Assembly (NCBI GenBank): GCA_947626145.1
Contig: CANQRB010000005.1
Location: 62,001 to 126,000, forward strand
DNA length: 64,000 nt
Direction: 5' to 3'
Source: an uncultured Clostridia bacterium
Lineage (GTDB): Bacteria; Bacillota; Clostridia; UMGS1883
Each line of letters opens with the position of its first letter. Positions within the stretch are counted from its first letter, which is position 1. Below, piece by piece: positions 59,569-64,000 of this stretch. Under the pieces are notes generated by a model. It was not told the DNA's origin, ran no database searches, and worked only from the letters and a program-made list of their open reading frames with translations. The position numbers were made by a program, and so were the translations under genes.

Positions 59569-61374
59569 TTATATGGACGGATTTTTTACATCAGCAATAT
59601 TTACCTTATCCAGTCCAAAAGGAACGTCTTTTCGGTCATTAGCCGGATAGATTATTATTTCCGCGGTTTTTCCGGCGTCAAAGCTGAACAGCGGCACCAT
59701 GCAGGGCCGCATCGGCAGCGGCTGCCTGCGGCGGCCCACAATCGCCACGGCGCACCCGAAGCTGCCCTCCGGTATCAGGTACTTTCCGCCGCAGCCTTCC
59801 GGCAGCGGCACCTCATAGTGCAGAGGCCCGTTATATCTGGCCAGTCCCTGCTCCCGTACGTTGCCCGCTCCGGGCCTGACCGGCTCTGTCAAAGCCTCTC
59901 CGTCGGTGGAAAAGCCGCCCCGCAGCTCTACGGCGGAGCCGTCGGTCTCGATCACGTTGGGGCCCAGCCGGAGCTCGCCCCTTCCGATGGCCATAAGTCC
60001 GTCGGGCTCGCTGATATTGCTTTCCGTCAGCTCGCGGCCGTTCAGACGGACATAGCCGGCGTCCCTGGCCTCCACCGATATGCCGGTACTTTCGCTTATA
60101 TAGGCCGCCTCAAACTCACAGCGGCCATCCTCGAGCACGAGGGGCAGGCGGTTGTCCTCCCATCCGGCAAACTCCGGTATGATCTCCCTCTGAACCGTCA
60201 CCGTGCCGAACAGAGCTCCGCAGCTCAGGGCCGGAGGCAAAGGCTCCGCCCCGTCTCCGTCGGAGGACAGCAGCAGCACGCAGCCGCCGGGAGAAAGGGT
60301 ACAGCTGAGCCTCTCCCCTATGGGAAGATAGATCTTCCCCTCAAGGTCGCCTATGCAGCGCACATTAAGGGCCCTGATGTCCAGCTCTCCGGCAACATCC
60401 TCCGATGTCGGATTGCAGATGAGCCTTCCGCCGTCAAAGGCCAGAGAGCGCATTCCCTCCGGAAGCCCGATATTTTCCGCCCTGACATCCGCCAATTCTC
60501 CCAGCCGGAGCGCTCCGGCGCACCACAGCTTTTCGATAAAGCCGGGATACAGGCCGGTTTTTACCGCCATGCGGCCGACGCCCTTTTCAATTATACCGAA
60601 CAGCTCCCGCTGCCTTTGTGCAAAGGTCATGCCGCTCAGGTCAACAAAGGCCGTCCCGCAGTCGGCGTATCTTTCCGCCGAGGGGATTTCCGCTTTCGCG
60701 TCGGCGATCAGCTCCAGCCCCAGCTCACGGCAGAAGCGGCTTATGGGCTTGAGCACCGTGTCGGTGAACAGCATACCCGCCAGCTCCGTGTACCTCCGCA
60801 GGGCTGCCCCGTCGCCGAAAAGGTTGCCGTACAGTCCGTCCTCGTCCCACTCCTCGGACGCCAGAGCATATATCAGCATACGCTCGGACCAGGGCAGGTC
60901 GGCCGCGCCGAAGGAAGTGACTATGCCGGTCAGCTCGAAGCCCAGGAACCTCCGGAGCTCCCGGCGGAGCTCCGCGTAAGAGCACTCGATAAAGGCCTCC
61001 GCCGCCTCGGGACTGAAGGGATCGCTGCCCCAAAGGCCGCCTCCCCTTATCACCGTCACCGCCAGGCCGTCCTTTTCCCAGATCGGCACAGTGCCGCCGC
61101 TCTTATCGGTCAGGGCCAGCTTTTTCGGTCCGAGAGAGGGAACCGAGCTGACCTCTCCGTCGAAGTCGCCGCTTATCTCCCCCGTGTCGTCCCGAAGCCA
61201 CAGCTCCACGGAGAAGCGTCCCGCGCTGCGGCAAAAGGCCCTCAGCGCCTCCCAGTCCCTTGTTCTCGGCAGCACAAGGCCGCCGTAACCGCAGTCGGCC
61301 ACGTCCCTCACGAGGTCGTCTATTTCCCTGAAAGAGAGATTATCCGCCTTTTCCGGCCGAAAAAAAAGCTTCAT
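59569..61374 (-). CDS. divergent glycosyl hydrolase-like protein
   Basis: A 601-residue protein without a signal peptide. The N-terminal half looks like a TIM barrel: FREIDDLVRDVADCGYGGLVLPRT resembles the opening of large glycosidases related to GH106 (..EIxxQIxxMxxxGxGGFxxH..), with FSVELWLRDDTGEIS following as in that group. The C-terminal half is beta-rich (about 330-600; SVEARDAGYVRLNGREL, GPLHYEVPLPEGCGGKYLI), like an accessory galactose-binding fold. Canonical catalytic residues could not be placed, so activity is uncertain. ATG 61374 follows GGAG by 8 bases. Confidence 0.6.
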   Translation of the reverse strand: MKLFFRPEKADNLSFREIDDLVRDVADCGYGGLVLPRTRDWEALRAFCRSAGRFSVELWLRDDTGEISGDFDGEVSSVPSLGPKKLALTDKSGGTVPIWEKDGLAVTVIRGGGLWGSDPFSPEAAEAFIECSYAELRRELRRFLGFELTGIVTSFGAADLPWSERMLIYALASEEWDEDGLYGNLFGDGAALRRYTELAGMLFTDTVLKPISRFCRELGLELIADAKAEIPSAERYADCGTAFVDLSGMTFAQRQRELFGIIEKGVGRMAVKTGLYPGFIEKLWCAGALRLGELADVRAENIGLPEGMRSLAFDGGRLICNPTSEDVAGELDIRALNVRCIGDLEGKIYLPIGERLSCTLSPGGCVLLLSSDGDGAEPLPPALSCGALFGTVTVQREIIPEFAGWEDNRLPLVLEDGRCEFEAAYISESTGISVEARDAGYVRLNGRELTESNISEPDGLMAIGRGELRLGPNVIETDGSAVELRGGFSTDGEALTEPVRPGAGNVREQGLARYNGPLHYEVPLPEGCGGKYLIPEGSFGCAVAIVGRRRQPLPMRPCMVPLFSFDAGKTAEIIIYPANDRKDVPFGLDKVNIADVKNPSI

Positions 61375-61449
61375 GACTATCACTCCATCCTTTTTTAGGC
61401 AAAGCCCCGCGTAAACACTGAATAAAAAGGTTCCACGGCTTTGCCTTTA

Positions 61450-61621
61450 AGGCAATACCGCACAGAGATTGTGCCCAGATTGCGCCGCAGATTTTTTGAC
61501 GGAATTACGAAAACGACGAAGGAATACTGTCGTATTTCAAGGAGTTTTCGTAAGAAACGTCGGAAAAGATGCAAGCAAGATGGGTACAAAGCTCACTTGC
61601 GGTCTTTGTGCGGTATTGCCT
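61450..61621. mobile_element. MITE-like element, 172 bp
   Basis: Terminal inverted repeats AGGCAATACCGCACA (61450-61464) and TGTGCGGTATTGCCT (61607-61621) are perfect over 15 bp and extend imperfectly inward. They are flanked by TTA on both sides (61447-61449 and 61622-61624), a likely 3-bp target duplication. There is no transposase gene; the short minus-strand ORF inside is not credible. Similar sequences are scattered in clostridial genomes. It ends 39 bases before the metA promoter, in a 333-base gap with no gene. Confidence 0.8.
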
Positions 61622-61659
61622 TTATTATTTTACCATCAAAAATTTATCATGTCAAGTAC

Positions 61660-61688
61660 TTGTATTAAAGGAAGATCTATGATATAAT
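61660..61688 (+). promoter_or_regulatory. metA promoter
   Basis: TTGTAT (61660-61665), 17 bases, TATAAT (61683-61688). The leader to the ATG is only ~13 bases, leaving no room for an S-box or T-box. Confidence 0.65.
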
Positions 61689-61707
61689 ACAAAAAGGAGT
61701 GATAACA

Positions 61708-62652
61708 ATGCCAATAAAAGTACCCAACGACCTTCCGGCCACAAAAATCCTTGACAGTGAGAACATTTTTGTAATGACCGAAAAAAGAGCCCTCAGTCAG
61801 GACATCCGTCCACTGAAGGTGCTGATAGTAAATATAATGCCAACAAAGATAGCCACCGAGACCCAGCTTCTCCGCGCCCTGAGCAATACTCCCCTGCAAA
61901 TCGATCCGGAGTTCATCAACATGGACAGCCACGAGTCCCGACACACCCCGCCGGAGCATCTGGAGGCGTTCTACAAGACCTTTGCGGAGGTAAAAAACAA
62001 CCGCTACGACGGCGTTATCATCACCGGAGCGCCGGTGGAGCTGCTGCCCTATGAGGAGGTGGACTACTGGGACGAGATGAAGCAGATAATGGAGTGGACA
62101 AAGACCCACGCCACCAGCACCCTGCACATCTGCTGGGCGGCTCAGGCGGCGCTGTACTACCACTACGGAATAAAAAAATATCCCCTGCCGAAAAAGCTCT
62201 CGGGCGTCTACCGCCACCGCACCTTAAATATGCACAGCCGCCTGACCCGTGGCTTCGACGAGTATTTCCTGGCCCCCCACTCCCGTCACACCCAGGTGCG
62301 GAGGGAGGACATCGAAAAGGTGGACAGGCTGGAGATAGTGGCCGAAAGCGACGAGGCCGGAGTCTACATAGTCAAATCCTCCGACAACCGTCAGGTCTTT
62401 GTCACCGGCCACAGCGAGTACGAGTTCGACACCCTTGACAAGGAATACCGCCGCGATCTGGAGAAGGGGCTTAATCCCGACATTCCCGTGAATTACTACC
62501 CCGACGACGACCCGTCAAAGACTCCGCCAGTAACATGGCGCAGCCACAATCACCTGCTCTTTACCAACTGGCTCAACTACTTTGTATATCAGACCACACC
62601 GTATTCGCTGGAAAAGGTGGGAACGGAGGTAACCGATGAAGAAAACTGTTAA
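61708..62652 (+). CDS. metA: homoserine O-acetyltransferase (MetA family)
   Basis: A 314-residue MetA-family enzyme. The nucleophile Cys142 lies in [17 protein letters not shown], the catalytic His in [12 protein letters not shown], and R..H..S motifs in [19 protein letters not shown]. Residue 111 is Glu (GAPVE), the residue that selects acetyl-CoA; succinyl-CoA users have Gly there. It makes O-acetylhomoserine, the first committed step to methionine. ATG 61708 follows AAAAAGGAG by 9 bases. It overlaps the next gene by 17 bases. Confidence 0.95.
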   Translation: MPIKVPNDLPATKILDSENIFVMTEKRALSQDIRPLKVLIVNIMPTKIATETQLLRALSNTPLQIDPEFINMDSHESRHTPPEHLEAFYKTFAEVKNNRYDGVIITGAPVELLPYEEVDYWDEMKQIMEWTKTHATSTLHICWAAQAALYYHYGIKKYPLPKKLSGVYRHRTLNMHSRLTRGFDEYFLAPHSRHTQVRREDIEKVDRLEIVAESDEAGVYIVKSSDNRQVFVTGHSEYEFDTLDKEYRRDLEKGLNPDIPVNYYPDDDPSKTPPVTWRSHNHLLFTNWLNYFVYQTTPYSLEKVGTEVTDEENC

Positions 62653-63160
62653 AATTCCCATGTCATACAGAGCCCTGTACGAGCGGGCCTACGATCTGCT
62701 GGAAAACGTGACTCCCATAAGGGCCGACTGCGGCCGGCTCTGCGACAAGGCCTGCTGCAGGGTGGAGGAGGAGATAACCGGAATGTACCTCTTTCCCGAG
62801 GAGAACGTGATGTTCCGGGATATGCCGTCCTACGCGAAGCTCTACGACACCGACTTTGAGTACGACTACGGCCGGTATGCCGACCTTTTCACCTGCAACG
62901 GCAGCTGTGAGCGTCACCGCCGCCCCCTGGCCTGCCGCATCTTCCCCCTGCTCCCCTACTGCAAGGAGGGAGAGGAGCCAAAGGTCATAATGGATCCGCG
63001 GGGCCGGGGCATCTGCCCCCTCGCCCGCACCCTCACCGTTGAGGAGCTCGATCCGGAATTTGTGTCGGCGGTGGAAAGGGTCACCGGCCTGCTGATGAAG
63101 AACGCGCAGACGAGGAAATTCATCTGCGAGCTGAGCAAACAGGTGGAGGAAAGCTTGTAA
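62636..63160 (+). CDS. YkgJ-like cysteine cluster protein
   Basis: A 174-residue protein with a zinc or iron-sulfur binding cysteine cluster: [45 protein letters not shown] and [10 protein letters not shown]. This is the YkgJ/Fe-S-oxidoreductase-like pattern. Function is unknown; members are often taken as metal-binding maturation or oxidoreductase proteins. The start is inside the end of metA (GGAGG 5 bases upstream of the ATG), so the two are translationally coupled. Confidence 0.85.
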   Translation: MKKTVKIPMSYRALYERAYDLLENVTPIRADCGRLCDKACCRVEEEITGMYLFPEENVMFRDMPSYAKLYDTDFEYDYGRYADLFTCNGSCERHRRPLACRIFPLLPYCKEGEEPKVIMDPRGRGICPLARTLTVEELDPEFVSAVERVTGLLMKNAQTRKFICELSKQVEESL

Positions 63161-63204
63161 ATAAAGCGGCAGCGCCGACAATTCATTAAAATTTAAACTT
63201 CCTC

Positions 63205-63233
63205 TTGCAAAACAGGAAAATTAATGATATAAT
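63205..63233 (+). promoter_or_regulatory. promoter of the SDR gene
   Basis: TTGCAA (63205-63210), 17 bases, TATAAT (63228-63233), 42 bases before the ATG. Confidence 0.65.
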
Positions 63234-63274
63234 ATATTCAAACCAATAAAAACTAAAAAAGGAGTTGTGTAAAA

Positions 63275-64000
63275 ATGGACATTCTGAAGAATTTCAGCCT
63301 CGAGGGCAAGGTCGCCCTTGTCACCGGCGCCTCCTACGGCATCGGCTATGCAATCGCCAAGGCTTACGCCAGCGCGGGAGCGAAGATAGTATTCTGCGAC
63401 ATCAAGCAGGAATTTGTGGACAAGGGGCTGGCCTCCTATAAGGCGGACGGCATCGACGCCAAGGGCTATGTCTGCGACGTTACCAAGGAGGACATGGTTC
63501 AGGACATGGTAAAGAAGATTGAGGAAGAGGTCGGAGTTGTGGACATCCTCGTTAACAACGCCGGCATCATCAAGCGTATCCCCATGCTGGACATGACCGC
63601 CGAGGAGTTCCGTCAGGTAATCGACGTTGACCTGAACGCCCCCTTCATCGTTGCCAAGGCCGTTATCCCCTCCATGATTAAGAAGGGCCACGGCAAAATA
63701 ATCAACATCTGCTCCATGATGAGCGAGCTGGGACGGGAGACCGTTTCCGCCTACGCCGCCGCCAAGGGCGGACTTAAGATGCTCACCCGCAACATCTGCT
63801 CCGAGTACGGCGAGCACAACATTCAGTGCAACGGCATAGGGCCCGGCTACATCGCCACTCCCCAGACCGCTCCCCTCCGTGAGCGTCAGGCGGACGGCAG
63901 CCGTCATCCCTTTGACCAGTTCATCGTTTCCAAGACGCCTCAGGCCCGCTGGGGAACGCCCGAGGACCTTATGGGCCCGGCGGTATTCCTGGCCTCCGAC
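63275..64000 (+). CDS. short-chain dehydrogenase, gluconate 5-dehydrogenase-like (partial)
   Basis: The first 242 residues of a classical SDR; the window ends before the stop. NAD(P) motif VTGASYGIGYAIAKAYA (TGxxxGIG), NNAG in ILVNNAGIIKRIPM, catalytic Ser in INICSMMSELG, Tyr and Lys in SAYAAAKGGLKMLTRN, and GPGYIATPQT. The FSLEGKVALVTGAS start and NAGIIKRIPM stretch match gluconate 5-dehydrogenase/2-deoxy-gluconate dehydrogenase types, which reduce keto-gluconates. AAAAAGGAG lies 11 bases before the ATG. Substrate choice is inferred. Confidence 0.85.
   Translation, partial: MDILKNFSLEGKVALVTGASYGIGYAIAKAYASAGAKIVFCDIKQEFVDKGLASYKADGIDAKGYVCDVTKEDMVQDMVKKIEEEVGVVDILVNNAGIIKRIPMLDMTAEEFRQVIDVDLNAPFIVAKAVIPSMIKKGHGKIINICSMMSELGRETVSAYAAAKGGLKMLTRNICSEYGEHNIQCNGIGPGYIATPQTAPLRERQADGSRHPFDQFIVSKTPQARWGTPEDLMGPAVFLASD

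Noticed and set aside
61395-61589. 64-codon minus-strand ORF
   Set aside because: Lies almost entirely inside the MITE and has no ribosome binding site.

Overview
The window reads as chromosome of an endospore-forming, GC-rich Clostridia bacterium, probably a gut Oscillospirales-type organism. The support is an alpha/beta-type small acid-soluble spore protein (32806-33021), strong AGGAGG ribosome binding sites, consensus TTGACA-17-TATAAT promoters, pyruvate phosphate dikinase, several plant- or mucin-glycan enzymes (GH78, GH31, GH26-like) and a vanG-type cluster arranged as in gut clostridia. The taxon is inferred from gene content only.

Region 1 (1-7518) is the right end of an integrated prophage or related element. 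It carries small membrane peptides, an XRE/S24 repressor facing a second XRE regulator across a switch with four matching operators, an Abi_2 (AbiD/F, HEPN-motif) abortive-infection gene preceded by a compact structured RNA, a BRO-type antirepressor, a hicAB pair plus an extra hicB, a tyrosine integrase and a 44-nt tRNA-Pro 3' end as attachment site. It also holds isolated type I-C-like CRISPR repeats and a predicted minus-strand small RNA.

Region 2 (7.5-20 kb) has a large exported protein of unknown function, a two-component system with an FtsX-type ABC transporter, and a 1,627-residue exported GH78 rhamnosidase-like enzyme divergent from an AraC regulator. The GH78 protein ends in a domain that recurs at 54 kb, and in both places a ~55-residue protein is encoded just downstream.

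Region 3 (21-28 kb) is a vanRS-vanG-vanXY-vanT cluster (D-Ala-D-Ser type). Two unknown membrane-anchored genes lie upstream of vanR in the same direction.

Region 4 (28-47 kb) is mostly housekeeping: yloU-yloV, recG, the spore protein, carbohydrate genes, and a cell-wall operon of D-aspartate ligase, aspartate racemase and a MurE-ArgB fusion. With the van genes it makes the window rich in peptidoglycan-modifying functions. Palindromic interspersed repeats lie at 33.2-33.7 kb.

Region 5 (47-64 kb) has an orphan solute-binding lipoprotein with a hybrid sensor kinase, a GH26-like exported enzyme, the second copy of the C-terminal-domain/small-protein pair (host gene frameshifted in an A9 run), a DUF6054 gene that seems to start at AUA, ppdK, a divergent glycosidase-like gene, a 172-bp MITE, metA with ykgJ, and a gluconate 5-dehydrogenase-like gene cut by the window end.
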